Under the pieces are notes generated by a model. It was given only the letters and a program-made list of their open reading frames with translations. It had not been told where the DNA came from and did not search any database. Both the position numbers and the translations under genes were made by a program. Positions 1 through 8,704 of a DNA stretch of 64,000 nucleotides are shown here, in pieces. Numbering within the stretch: position 1 is the first letter of the stretch; every line of letters starts with the position of its first letter. The stretch comes from Anaerolineaceae bacterium (GTDB lineage Bacteria > Chloroflexota > Anaerolineae > Anaerolineales > Anaerolineaceae): the NCBI GenBank assembly GCA_030653365.1, contig JAURZL010000012.1, forward strand, positions 62,001-126,000, read 5' to 3'.

Positions 1-114
1 GCGGTATCCATTTTCACCCAGGGCATCCGGAAGGAGTAATCCGATCTGATCGTAATAGCGCAGGGTACGCGGGGTGATATGTGCCAGTTGAGATAATTGT
101 TTTACGGTTAACAT
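1..114 (-). CDS. MerR-family transcriptional regulator (N-terminal part only)
   Basis: The first 38 residues of a MerR-type regulator are visible; the gene runs off the left edge. The reading starts MLTVKQLSQLAHITPRTLRY, followed by YDQIGLL and GENGYR, which is the winged helix-turn-helix of MerR proteins (helix-turn-helix at about residues 3-22, wing after it). Such proteins bind a promoter with an over-long spacer and twist it when an effector binds the C-terminal part, which lies outside the window, so the effector is unknown. The ATG is about 7 bases from its own -10 box, so the mRNA is probably leaderless. It is divergent from purA. Confidence 0.85.
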   Translation of the reverse strand, partial: MLTVKQLSQLAHITPRTLRYYDQIGLLLPDALGENGYR

Positions 115-120
115 GCCAAT

Positions 121-151
121 AGTATAAACTATGACGTAACGTTAATGTCAA
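121..151 (-). promoter_or_regulatory. MerR-type promoter/operator with 19-bp spacer
   Basis: On the minus strand TTGACA (151-146) and TATACT (126-121) are separated by 19 bp. The inverted repeat TGACgtaacgttaatGTCA (132-150) fills most of that spacer. A 19-bp spacer with a dyad between -35 and -10 is the hallmark of promoters activated by MerR proteins. The regulated gene is the merR-like gene itself, so this is predicted autoregulation. The expected start point falls on or next to the ATG. Confidence 0.75.
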
Positions 152-311
152 GGATTTTTTAACTTAATTTTGTTAACAGAATTTGATCATTTCTGTGATT
201 GGTGGGGTGGTTTACAAAACTACCTCATCGAAAATGGATATCAAAACCAGACAGATATTTCTCTACGGTATAATTGAGCTAAGCATCCAGGTATTCAAAA
301 AGGAGCATACT

Positions 312-1610
312 ATGCCGCTCAAGATATTGGTAGGAACACAATGGGGAGATGAGGGAAAGGGTCGTATTGTGGATCTTTTATCCTCGCAATCGGATATTGT
401 CGCTCGATTTAATGGCGGCGATAATGCCGGACATACGGTAAATGTTTCAAACCATACTTTTAAACTTCATTTGATCCCGTCCGGGATTATTCATCCGCAC
501 ACCCTGGGTGTTCTGGGTAACGGTCTGGTGATAAATCCGAAATCGTTATTAATAGAAATTGAAATGTTGCGAGACTCAGGGGTTGAAATCTCTCCAGAAC
601 GATTGTTAATCAGTTATGCAGCCCATCTGATCATGCCCGGACATATCACACTCGATCGAGCGAAAGAAACCAATCTTGGAAAGGGTCAAATCGGTACAAC
701 TGGCCGTGGAATTGGTCCGGCGTATACGGATAAAGTCAGCCGAAAAGGTTTGCGAATGATTGATATGCTCGATCTTGCGCTTTTTGAGGAAAGAATCAGA
801 TTGCATATGCAGCAAGTCAATTATGATCTGTCTTTCCATTATCAAACGGCACCATTAAAGGTTGAACCTGTTGTCAGTGATTACCTGGAATATGCCCGTC
901 AACTACATGATTATATTGTAGATACCGGTGCTGTACTGGATATGGCATTACATGAAGGCAAGCTCGTGTTGGCGGAGGGAGCACAGGGAATGCTGCTCGA
1001 TATTGATCATGGCAGTTATCCATTTGTAACCAGCTCGAATGTTACTGCGACAGGTGTTTTCAGCGGATTGGGGATAGGAATTTGTAAGGTTGAGAATGTT
1101 ATTGGCGCAACCAAAGCATTCCAATCGCGCGTAGGTGCCGGTCCCTTCCCAACCGAATTGGATGGTGAAATGGCAACACGTTTACGCGGCACCGGTGCCA
1201 AACCCTGGGATGAATTCGGTACCACAACCGGGCGACCCAGGCGGGTGGGCTGGCTGGATGGAGTCCTGTTACGATACGCAAGGCGGGTAAATGGGCTCAC
1301 CGATCTGGTATTGACCAAATTGGATGTACTCAGTGGGTTGGAACAGATTAAGGTTTGCACCGCTTATGAGGATGTCAATGGCGAACAGTATGCCATACCA
1401 CCCATGGGAATTACCCAACTGGATCAATACAAACCCGTTTATGAAACCTTGCCTGGCTGGCAGGAAGACCTGACAGCTGTTCGTCAGTGGGATGATCTTC
1501 CGAAAGCTGCACAAGAATATATTCGCTTTGTTGAAAAAATCAGCGGTGTGCTTGTAATGCTTGCATCTGTTGGTCCCGAAAGATCTCAGGTGGTGGAAGT
1601 CCCGGCGTGA
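312..1610 (+). CDS. purA: Adenylosuccinate synthetase
   Basis: Catalyses GTP-dependent ligation of IMP and aspartate to adenylosuccinate, the first committed step from IMP to AMP, in the cytoplasm. The 432-residue protein has the usual family length. The N-terminal QWGDEGKGR (residues 10-18) is the GTP/IMP-binding signature with the catalytic Asp13. GTTGRGIGPAY and TGRPRRVGWLD are the later conserved loops. A longer open frame extends upstream to 183, but the ATG at 312 has AGGAG six bases before it and begins exactly where the family begins. Its stop overlaps the GTG of the next gene by four bases, so the two are probably co-transcribed. Confidence 0.97.
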   Translation: MPLKILVGTQWGDEGKGRIVDLLSSQSDIVARFNGGDNAGHTVNVSNHTFKLHLIPSGIIHPHTLGVLGNGLVINPKSLLIEIEMLRDSGVEISPERLLISYAAHLIMPGHITLDRAKETNLGKGQIGTTGRGIGPAYTDKVSRKGLRMIDMLDLALFEERIRLHMQQVNYDLSFHYQTAPLKVEPVVSDYLEYARQLHDYIVDTGAVLDMALHEGKLVLAEGAQGMLLDIDHGSYPFVTSSNVTATGVFSGLGIGICKVENVIGATKAFQSRVGAGPFPTELDGEMATRLRGTGAKPWDEFGTTTGRPRRVGWLDGVLLRYARRVNGLTDLVLTKLDVLSGLEQIKVCTAYEDVNGEQYAIPPMGITQLDQYKPVYETLPGWQEDLTAVRQWDDLPKAAQEYIRFVEKISGVLVMLASVGPERSQVVEVPA

Positions 1611-2383
1611 AACGTGTGTTTGTCCCAGGATTGATTTTGATTTTTGCAGGGTTTCTTTCCGCATGCATGGCAACCACACCTGAACCAACGCCGCTGACAC
1701 CAACCGAAACTGCAACATTGATCCCCACGCCCACCATTACAATAGATTGGTTCCCTGCTACTGCTACGCCTACCCCAAGACCAACCCAAATAATTGAACC
1801 AACACAGGAGATGCGTCCAGGAATTGGATCAATCCTTGTTGAGGATCTCTTTTCTTCTGGTTCAGAATGGCGCACAGGAAATTTCAGTGCTGGTAATATC
1901 ACCCGGGTAAATGACACAATTACATTGGCGATCCAACAATCCAAAGCCAATCTACTCAGCCTCGAAAGTAAAAATACTTTTCGCGATTTTAATCTCGAAA
2001 CCAACGTACAGATCAACCTGTGCCGCGACCAGGATGTGTATGGCCTGACAATTCGTACCGCTTCAGAATGGAACTATTACCGCTTTCTGGTAAACTGCCA
2101 GGGGTTCGCACGTGCAGAACGAATTCGCGATGGTGCGACAACATTGATGCAGGATTGGACACCTACTGGATTACCGCCAGGAGCCCCACTGGAGGTCAGC
2201 CTGGGGATCTGGGCAGTAGGGAGCGAGATGCGTTTCTTTGCGAACAACGCTTTTGTTTTCAGTGTCCGTGATCCTGTTTTTACAGAGGGAACAGTGGGGA
2301 TCTTCGCCAGAGCGGATGGTGATAGCCCGGTCACCATACGGTTTGCAGAGATGACGATCAGCTCTGTGGAAAACAGTCAATAA
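1607..2383 (+). CDS. Lipoprotein with a C-terminal ConA/LamG-like beta domain
   Basis: Starts with GTG overlapping the purA stop (GTGA). Residues 1-20 form a lipoprotein signal peptide ending in LSAC, with Cys20 as the lipidated residue, so the protein should be anchored outside the membrane. A Thr/Pro-rich linker follows (about residues 22-75). The C-terminal 170 residues, with FRDFNLETNVQI, YGLTIRT and GTVGIFAR, have the pattern of the concanavalin-like jelly roll seen in DUF1080/laminin-G-type domains, which often bind carbohydrate. No catalytic motif is visible. The link to purA is positional only. Confidence 0.7.
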   Translation: MKRVFVPGLILIFAGFLSACMATTPEPTPLTPTETATLIPTPTITIDWFPATATPTPRPTQIIEPTQEMRPGIGSILVEDLFSSGSEWRTGNFSAGNITRVNDTITLAIQQSKANLLSLESKNTFRDFNLETNVQINLCRDQDVYGLTIRTASEWNYYRFLVNCQGFARAERIRDGATTLMQDWTPTGLPPGAPLEVSLGIWAVGSEMRFFANNAFVFSVRDPVFTEGTVGIFARADGDSPVTIRFAEMTISSVENSQ

Positions 2384-2401
2384 AATTCCAATAAAAATGA
2401 C

Positions 2402-3130
2402 TCAGGGTGTTCTAAATTGTGCGCATGGGTTCATAATGGGGGTAGGCGCAGGGGGAAGATCAGCAATGGACAGGCTTTTTGCCATATCGTTGGTGAATTG
2501 TTGCGCTGGAATATCAAAATAATGGGTACTTCCATTCGCTGCAGAAAGTTGTAAACGGTATTCCTCTACCTGAGAGATCCTTAAACTGCCGTTTGGTTCG
2601 GGGGTATAAAAGACTTTGAAAAAACTTAACTCAGGAATGTTCATTATCACCAACCCTTTTTGTTCATCCTGATACAAACTGCCAGCATATACTTCAACTT
2701 CATAACCACTGAATTCACCGCGCCACAATGTGTTGATGAGATAACCTTCCTCGCCCAGAAAATCCCCCTGTACTTCAAGAATTCCTTCTGCTAAGTCTGA
2801 CTGGAAATTTTTACTGGTATTGGTTTCCTCCACTTTTATTGAATTACATACTTCTTCCAATGATTTCTGAGGTGTAAGCAAGGCAGATGCCTGGATGTTT
2901 TCTTTATATTCCAATGCCTGGATTTTACTTTCCAGATTTTCTCTGGCAGTACTCGATTCGGAGTCTGCTAAAAGAGAGATTAGCTGTGTGAGAGCTGTCT
3001 GATTGGCATCCGATAAGGATGAGGATTGTGTCTGATGGTCAGCATCCACCACCTGATTTTGCGAAAAAAGGATCAAGATCATTAAGAAAGTGCCTAAAAT
3101 TGCCAAAGAGAAAAATTGTTTATTGTTCAT
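2402..3130 (-). CDS. Secreted or membrane-anchored protein of unknown function
   Basis: 242 residues with one hydrophobic N-terminal segment (about 5-23, signal peptide or anchor). A polar helical stretch rich in Ser, Gln and Glu follows (30-105), then a mixed beta-rich region. I do not recognise the family. It lies 11 bases after the next upstream gene on the same strand (3142-4272), so the two are probably one operon of exported proteins. It converges on the purA/lipoprotein pair. Confidence 0.6.
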   Translation of the reverse strand: MNNKQFFSLAILGTFLMILILFSQNQVVDADHQTQSSSLSDANQTALTQLISLLADSESSTARENLESKIQALEYKENIQASALLTPQKSLEEVCNSIKVEETNTSKNFQSDLAEGILEVQGDFLGEEGYLINTLWRGEFSGYEVEVYAGSLYQDEQKGLVIMNIPELSFFKVFYTPEPNGSLRISQVEEYRLQLSAANGSTHYFDIPAQQFTNDMAKSLSIADLPPAPTPIMNPCAQFRTP

Positions 3131-3141
3131 GAATACTCCAA

Positions 3142-4272
3142 TTAAGGCCAGTCAATATCTGTCATATAAGGTATGTAGTTTTGGGCTGTTTCCGGACGGT
3201 TATTAAGCGCAGTAAGCAATTGGTTCCATGCTTCTAATGGGGTATTATCAGTTGCAGGACAATACGGGTCATTACTACCGAGGCAAGCCTGATATTGTGT
3301 AAGAGCACTAAAAAAGAACATACGATTATAGCCAATATCCACGCCAACTTTACTCAAATTTGCCCACTGATATGCATTCCAGCCATTATTCAAATAAATT
3401 TCAGGGATTGGCCAGGCTGGGGAAACTCCCCAGGCAGAATAATGAACTTTTGCATGTGTCCAATCCCCTGTTAAATCCTTTTCTGGATTGGGGGGAACGT
3501 TCAAATTAATGCCAATATCACAGCCCTCACACGTGCCAAAGTTGTAGTAAATGTATTTATCCTGATCATAATCATCAAAACCATCCACCCAGGCATGGGT
3601 TATCTTTGCTGAATTCCATGTTAATTCAATATCCGAAGCGCCAGCAACACTCACACGACTGGCAAAACCTTGTGCTTTCACCCAATCGTTTAAAGTGCCT
3701 ACCATCTGTGCCCAGGCTTTGCCATGAGCATAGGCTTCATCAGTGCTGCAAAAATAACCCAAACATACTCCTTTATCCCAATAATCATAATTAAGATTTG
3801 AAGTGCCAACACCCAGCTCCAGTTTTGACTCCATGTCATTATTCGCAAGGGCTCCAACCATATAACCATTGATATAGTCTTTTGTATATATGATTATGTC
3901 ATTGATGCTGGTTACCTCACCAGAAGAATCTAAATAAACTCTTGTGCCTATTTGCGTCCCCACTTGTCTGGGTCGTCCAAAATGTAAAATCACCAATTGA
4001 TCTTGCCTTCCTGTTGGTGCGGTGAGATTACCAGCTTGCACGCCTTTATAATAAATATTTCGTTTCCCGGTGCTGGTTGTCTGCAACATACCATAAGTCA
4101 CATACCAGGATGTACTGTAATAGGATGGTGGAGGGTTTTTGAAAATGAGTGGTAGATAAGTTTTGTAAGGTTGCTCATCCTGACTCGAGGCAACCGTAGC
4201 ATTGGAAAAAAGTACCCCCACCAGACTTGTCATTAAAACAATGGACCAAAGAACTCTGTTTTGTTTATTCAT
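3142..4272 (-). CDS. Secreted protein with YLPLIFKN motif, function unknown
   Basis: 376 residues. A signal peptide (about 1-30, ending near ATVASSQ) is followed by YLPLIFKN at about residues 39-46, a short motif that recurs just after the signal peptide in many exported proteins of Anaerolineae. The remainder is rich in Trp, Tyr and Gly (WAWGVSPAWPIPEIYL-type stretches), suggesting an extracellular TIM-barrel or carbohydrate-related fold, but I see no catalytic signature. AAAAGGAAT precedes the ATG. Probably the first gene of an operon with the 2402-3130 gene. Confidence 0.6.
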   Translation of the reverse strand: MNKQNRVLWSIVLMTSLVGVLFSNATVASSQDEQPYKTYLPLIFKNPPPSYYSTSWYVTYGMLQTTSTGKRNIYYKGVQAGNLTAPTGRQDQLVILHFGRPRQVGTQIGTRVYLDSSGEVTSINDIIIYTKDYINGYMVGALANNDMESKLELGVGTSNLNYDYWDKGVCLGYFCSTDEAYAHGKAWAQMVGTLNDWVKAQGFASRVSVAGASDIELTWNSAKITHAWVDGFDDYDQDKYIYYNFGTCEGCDIGINLNVPPNPEKDLTGDWTHAKVHYSAWGVSPAWPIPEIYLNNGWNAYQWANLSKVGVDIGYNRMFFFSALTQYQACLGSNDPYCPATDNTPLEAWNQLLTALNNRPETAQNYIPYMTDIDWP

Positions 4273-4355
4273 AGATTCCTTTTAAGGATTCTTAGTATAG
4301 CAAGATTCAAGCCAATTGCCCAGTCACTTGTTTGTGATTTGTTAGGTTTTTCCTA

Positions 4356-4408
4356 TTGACAATTTAAAACAATTAGATTATCATCTAATCATTAGATAAT
4401 GATCTAAT
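4356..4408 (+). promoter_or_regulatory. ArsR promoter with twin palindromic operators
   Basis: TTGACA (4356-4361) and TATCAT (4379-4384) are 17 bp apart. Two palindromes follow in tandem: ATTAGATTATCATCTAAT (4372-4389) and ATTAGATAATGATCTAAT (4391-4408), both ATTAGAT-N4-ATCTAAT, centres 19 bp apart. The first overlaps the -10 box and the second covers the start region. This fits autorepression by the winged-helix ArsR protein encoded at 4570. Confidence 0.75.
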
Positions 4409-4417
4409 GAATGACCG

Positions 4418-4548
4418 GTCATACTGCATGTCCAGATGGGCGGTTGAGCGGAGCGAAACGAACTTAAAACTTTATACCATCCATCGCAGATAACATCGTA
4501 ACGTCGTCTCTCCTTGCCCTTGATTCGCTCCGCTCAACCCAGTATGAC
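4418..4548. repeat. Long interrupted inverted repeat in the arsR leader
   Basis: GGTTGAGCGGAGCGAA (4442-4457) is perfectly complementary to 4524-4539. Outside it GTCATACTG (4418-4426) pairs with CAGTATGAC (4540-4548). The left arm has an extra 15 bases between its two parts and the loop is 66 bases. The GAGCGGAGCGAA core resembles a dispersed repeat seen in many bacterial genomes (recollection, not searched). It would be transcribed in the arsR leader and could fold as RNA. Confidence 0.6.
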
Positions 4549-4569
4549 TGTTTCTTTTAAGGCGGACAC

Positions 4570-5622
4570 ATGACAGAATTACATTGGGATTTTGGCAGCG
4601 CTTACGATTTTTTCATCAGCCTATTTGTTATTCACCATCCGGATCGCTTTGGTCTGAGAGGTGCCTGGGCTGCGGGCGTGCGTTCGCGTTTCTCACCGGA
4701 AGATCGCGTCTTTATTGAAGACACAATTGGTTTCCTGCCAGTTCCGCTTTCCTGGGTTAATCGCCTTTCAGTATCAGATAAAAGCACTGGCGCAGTACTA
4801 CAATTATTGTCTGCAATTCCGCCAGAAAAACGATTGATCTCGCTTTTTAATTCATCCCAGCTGGACAAAAAAGTAATAAATACCTTCGAACGAATTCAGT
4901 CTGAAAAAAAGATCACAGCTGAATATCTGGAGATTCTACGCTCCATTTATCAACGTCGTGCAATACCTATTAAACTGCGTGATGTTCAGAAACTGGCTGA
5001 GGCATTTCTTGAACCAGCACAATTTGGCGAAAACATCCTTAATGTTTTCCAAAGCTATCATCAAGCGTTTTTTGCTGAGGAGGAAGAAAGAATCCTTCCG
5101 GTTTTGAGGAAGGGCTTGCAATTTGCACAGAAGCTATCCAAAAAAACACCTCTTCCTGATTTATTAGAACAACTCTCACATGGTGTAAAACTGGAAAACA
5201 CTGATATTTATCAGAAAGTGATTCTTGTTCCCTCCTATTGGAGTTCTCCGTTAGTTTTCTTAAACAATCCGCAAGCAGACGAATTGCTGGTGGTATTTGG
5301 TTGCCGTAACGAGACCCAAAATCTGGTACCAGGGGAATATGTACCTGAATCACTGGTGACTGGACTCAAAGCATTGGCTGAACCGACGCGCTTACGTATC
5401 CTACACTATCTCAATCAGGGGACAACCACCCCCAGCAGCCTTGCCCGTCGGTTGCGTTTACGTGCGCCAACAGTGATACATCACCTCAACATACTGCGTT
5501 TGGCTGGTCTGGTTCAGGTGACTCTCACCAGTAATGGTGAACGCCGTTACAGTCTTCGCCAGGAAGCGATTGACGATACCTTTACTCAATTAACCACGGT
5601 CATAAAGACTGATACGAATTGA
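4570..5622 (+). CDS. ArsR-family transcriptional regulator with DUF5937-like N-terminal domain
   Basis: 350 residues. The last 90 residues hold a winged helix-turn-helix: LKALAEPTRLRIL, then the recognition region around SSLARRLRLRAPTVIHHLNIL and a wing near GERRYSLR. The first 250 residues form the large N-terminal domain found in DUF5937-type ArsR proteins, presumably the ligand or dimer domain; no metal-binding Cys cluster is visible, so metal sensing is unlikely. Starts at an ATG preceded by AAGGCGGA. The MFS gene begins 18 bases after its stop, so it probably represses a transporter operon including itself through the twin palindromes upstream. Confidence 0.85.
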   Translation: MTELHWDFGSAYDFFISLFVIHHPDRFGLRGAWAAGVRSRFSPEDRVFIEDTIGFLPVPLSWVNRLSVSDKSTGAVLQLLSAIPPEKRLISLFNSSQLDKKVINTFERIQSEKKITAEYLEILRSIYQRRAIPIKLRDVQKLAEAFLEPAQFGENILNVFQSYHQAFFAEEEERILPVLRKGLQFAQKLSKKTPLPDLLEQLSHGVKLENTDIYQKVILVPSYWSSPLVFLNNPQADELLVVFGCRNETQNLVPGEYVPESLVTGLKALAEPTRLRILHYLNQGTTTPSSLARRLRLRAPTVIHHLNILRLAGLVQVTLTSNGERRYSLRQEAIDDTFTQLTTVIKTDTN

Positions 5623-5640
5623 AATTTTATTGGTAAAAGA

Positions 5641-6939
5641 ATGAAAAAAATAAAACAATTTAAGGCGCGCTCAAATGCCGTATTAAAGACCTACGCCTCC
5701 CGTCTGCGTTCTTTTCGATGGAATGCCCGCATGTACCTGGTTTTCACCATCATCTTTGGTGCAGCCATGGGCGTGCGCCGCCTGATCTTCAATTTCTTTG
5801 TGCTCAGTCTGGGTTATGACGAAGCTCTGCTTGGCACCATGATCACGGTTCACAATCTGACGGCTCTTTTGGCAGCTTTGCCGATGGGTTACCTTGCAGA
5901 CCGACTGGGTCGCAAATTTTCTCTGGTTACCAGTACCATTCTGGTGGCCTTATCGGTTGTAATCATGGTCATGTTTCCATCAGCATGGATATTGGTCGCT
6001 CTTAATATCATTTTTGGTTTGGGAATGAGTATTTCCTCGGTGACCATGGGACCGTTCTTAATGGAAAACAGCAGTGAAACCGAGCGCACCTATCTGTTTA
6101 GTTTTGGATCGGGATTACAGATGGCAGCCGGATTTGTAGGCAACTGGATTGGCGGTTACCTGCCTGGCTGGATGGGCATGACCTTCAATGTTGGCGCTGT
6201 CAGTGCAACAGCGTATGGTAATGCCTTGCTGGCAACTGCTATCTTCACTGTGTTAGGCGTGGTTCCATTGATCATGCTGCGCAATCCAAATATCAAGCTC
6301 AGTGACCGCTCTTCCCTGGCTCCAATATCTTACCTGAAGGATCACTTTGGACAAATCAGTAAATTGGTACTACCAATGCTAATCACATCGATTGGAGCTG
6401 GTTTAATCATGCCATTCATGAACATCTTCTTTCGAAATGTTCACAATCAACCTGACCCGGTTATAGGTACAGTCTTCGCCTGGGGATCTCTGGCGATGGG
6501 GGCAGGGTTGATCATAGCACCCGTCCTGGCTGATCGCTTTGGTAAAATTCAGGTGGTTGTGCTGACTCAAGCTCTCTCCATTCCGTTCCTGTTCATTTTG
6601 GGATTCTCTCCCTGGTTTGCACTGAGTGCAGTTGCTTACTTTATTCGACTGGCATTGATGAATTTGGGTGGTCCCGTTTATCAGACGTTCGTGATGGAGC
6701 AAGTCGAGCCGCATGCAAGAGCGACAATTGCCAGTCTGATCAGTATGGCAAGCAGTTTTGGTTGGGCTTTCAGTCCATCCATCAGCGGTTGGATTCAGGT
6801 TAATTACGGATTCAAACCGGCTTTCATCGGTACCATGGTTCTCTATGCCTTTTCAATTTACCTTTACTGGCATTTCTTTCTGCGTGGTAAGGAATCGATT
6901 TTTAAGAGAAAAGAAATAACTGAGTTCGTGAGTTCATAA
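5641..6939 (+). CDS. Major facilitator superfamily transporter
   Basis: 432 residues with about 12 hydrophobic segments. GYLADRLGRKFSL between segments 2 and 3 is the MFS A-motif loop; a second copy-like loop, VLADRFGKIQV, occurs after segment 8. It lies 18 bases downstream of the ArsR gene, so its expression is likely controlled by that regulator, and drug or metabolite efflux is a reasonable inference. The substrate cannot be read from the sequence. No terminator is obvious in the AT-rich stretch after the stop. Confidence 0.85.
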   Translation: MKKIKQFKARSNAVLKTYASRLRSFRWNARMYLVFTIIFGAAMGVRRLIFNFFVLSLGYDEALLGTMITVHNLTALLAALPMGYLADRLGRKFSLVTSTILVALSVVIMVMFPSAWILVALNIIFGLGMSISSVTMGPFLMENSSETERTYLFSFGSGLQMAAGFVGNWIGGYLPGWMGMTFNVGAVSATAYGNALLATAIFTVLGVVPLIMLRNPNIKLSDRSSLAPISYLKDHFGQISKLVLPMLITSIGAGLIMPFMNIFFRNVHNQPDPVIGTVFAWGSLAMGAGLIIAPVLADRFGKIQVVVLTQALSIPFLFILGFSPWFALSAVAYFIRLALMNLGGPVYQTFVMEQVEPHARATIASLISMASSFGWAFSPSISGWIQVNYGFKPAFIGTMVLYAFSIYLYWHFFLRGKESIFKRKEITEFVSS

Positions 6940-7099
6940 GTTGATTAGTTCATGGGCTAAAAAAACTTAATCCTGAAAATAAAAAATTTCCAGAGATATA
7001 AATGATTAAACAGATCTAAGGAAATTAATTTCGAGTTATTCATTCTTAAGAACTGATGAACTTAACAACTCATGAACTAGCCTCAATAGCTCAACTAGC

Positions 7100-7900
7100 T
7101 TAATCGCTTAACAGCTTATAAATTATTCTCATCAACTTCGGTTCTTCAAACTCAATGTTCTCTCTTAACCTTGCTGATGCCATTGGTGCCATCCAGGCAT
7201 CGATTGTTTCGGATTGTATCACTGGATTGAGCTCTAAATAACGTTTTCGATAATGGTGACAGGCAAACCGCCCCAAAAAATATGACAATAATCGCAAAAA
7301 CCAGTTTGCATCTGGCGGTGTTCCAATCGTCAACATAAGTTGAGTACGGGCAACATCTGCTTCGGGGTCCCCATTGGATGCTGTCATCCAATCCAGAATG
7401 ACAGGACCATGAGAGGTGTAAACTACCTGATCAGGGTGAAAATCAAAATGACACAATTGATGTGATGCGGGAATTTGGGAGACATGTGCGAGAATTTTTT
7501 CTTTCTGTTCGGAGGTCAACTTCCCTGAATGGAGAATATTCTTCTGCCACTGCTCCCGAAAGTATAACAAACCTTCTCCAGGCACTTGATGGATCGCAGA
7601 CTGTAACTCAGCTAGCTGCTGGCTGAGTTCAATCACCTGCCATGGCTTGCTAATTAACCGGTGCAACATTGTTTCCCCGGTTACCTTTTCATAAATGATC
7701 CCGAGTCGGTTGTACAACTCGCTCATTCCGAAAATCTGAGGTACCGGCAAACCAGCTGATTGTGCCAGGTTGTTGTTCATAAATTCAAGTTCTACTGACT
7801 CTCGTGATACCCATTCATAGAAGAGCTTCAATACCTGGTTTTCAGACAAGTTATAAACTTCTGCTGTTCGTCCACGCGCAATTACTTTTCCCAGTTCCAT
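7100..7900 (-). CDS. Aminoglycoside phosphotransferase/choline kinase-like protein
   Basis: 266 residues with the APH protein-kinase-like fold. The N-terminal lobe has a glycine loop (GRTAEVYNL) and a VLKLF lysine. The catalytic loop reads LCHFDFHPDQVV and the metal-binding segment LDWMTASNGDPEADVART. In the usual loop HGDxHxxN the last residue is Asn; here it is Gln, a conservative but uncommon change. The family phosphorylates small hydroxylated molecules; substrate and any antibiotic resistance role cannot be deduced. A hairpin repeat element lies directly upstream, in its probable leader. Confidence 0.75.
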   Translation of the reverse strand: MELGKVIARGRTAEVYNLSENQVLKLFYEWVSRESVELEFMNNNLAQSAGLPVPQIFGMSELYNRLGIIYEKVTGETMLHRLISKPWQVIELSQQLAELQSAIHQVPGEGLLYFREQWQKNILHSGKLTSEQKEKILAHVSQIPASHQLCHFDFHPDQVVYTSHGPVILDWMTASNGDPEADVARTQLMLTIGTPPDANWFLRLLSYFLGRFACHHYRKRYLELNPVIQSETIDAWMAPMASARLRENIEFEEPKLMRIIYKLLSD

Positions 7901-7906
7901 AAATTA

Positions 7907-8000
7907 ATCCTTATACGAGTATCATTTCAATAAACCGGGGATGGTAGGTTTTTTGGCGAAAACACCTGAAACGCAAATTATTGAAAGGATCCTTATACGA
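7907..8000 (+). repeat. Hairpin repeat element, copy A, with inverted termini and 12-bp direct repeats
   Basis: Core begins ATCATTTCAATAAACCGGGG (7921-7940) and continues into the hairpin AGGT-t-TTTT ... AAAA-c-ACCT. The ends ATCATTTCAATAA (7921-7933) and TTATTGAAAGGAT (7978-7990) are inverted repeats with one mismatch. ATCCTTATACGA occurs on both sides (7907-7918 and 7989-8000), like a target duplication. It is one of six related copies in the window and lies upstream of the APH-like gene. Confidence 0.7.
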
Positions 8001-8104
8001 TAATTGATTATAGACTGGGTTTTCCAAAATCAATTCTCTCCAGGTTTTGTTCGTATAAAAAAAGGGCTTAACAGCTAAACATACTAGCTTAATGGCTAAT
8101 TTGA

Positions 8105-8704
8105 TTAATCCTTCTCCACCATTTTTAACATCAACCGTCGAGAGTGTGCCTGTTCGAATACCAGCTCAAACCATATACGTGTAAGTCCGTCCACTAGGTC
8201 GGCTTTTTCCAGAGGACCCAGATAGATGGGACGCAGACCGATGTCGGAAATTAATTTTTCTGCAACTGCTCGTGCACCGCTATGCCCACAGAAGAACAAA
8301 TCCACCTGCTGACCATTTATCACCGGGTTTTCAAAATTCTCCCAGCCCAGCGTGCTGAAAGCACGAATCAACTGGGTATTCTGTGTCTTTTCATACAGTA
8401 ATTCAAGATTATTCATCGGACCACCGCGAATATTATTGGTTGCATCAATAATCAACTTGCCTTCCAACGAATCCTGGCAGGTCTCTACAAATTCTGTTAC
8501 AGCATCCCCTGGAATAGACAGTAGTACCACTTTCGCTGTTTCTATTGCTCTATGAATATTGTATACCTCTCCGCTTTCCCATAAATGCGAATATTTTGGA
8601 TTACCAGGTTCTCGCACGCCATAATACACAGCATATCCTGCCGTCGACCACTTCTTTCCCAGTGTATTGCCGATATGTCCTGCCCCTATAACCGCAATCT
8701 TCAT
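8105..8704 (-). CDS. NADPH-dependent F420 reductase-like oxidoreductase
   Basis: 199 residues. It begins with the dinucleotide-binding motif MKIAVIGAGHIGNTLGKKW (GxGxxG, residues 7-12). VREPGN follows strand 2, where an Arg typically reads the NADP phosphate. RAFSTLGWENFENP is the conserved segment of the F420-dependent NADP oxidoreductase family (NADP_oxidored, PF03807). Family members move hydride between NADPH and F420 or reduce other small substrates; whether this organism makes F420 cannot be seen here. ATG is preceded by AAAGGAGAT. Monocistronic by spacing. Confidence 0.75.
   Translation of the reverse strand: MKIAVIGAGHIGNTLGKKWSTAGYAVYYGVREPGNPKYSHLWESGEVYNIHRAIETAKVVLLSIPGDAVTEFVETCQDSLEGKLIIDATNNIRGGPMNNLELLYEKTQNTQLIRAFSTLGWENFENPVINGQQVDLFFCGHSGARAVAEKLISDIGLRPIYLGPLEKADLVDGLTRIWFELVFEQAHSRRLMLKMVEKD

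Noticed and set aside
4418..4548. Riboswitch in the arsR leader
   Set aside because: The long inverted repeat does not match a riboswitch core I know, and the ArsR operators already explain regulation.
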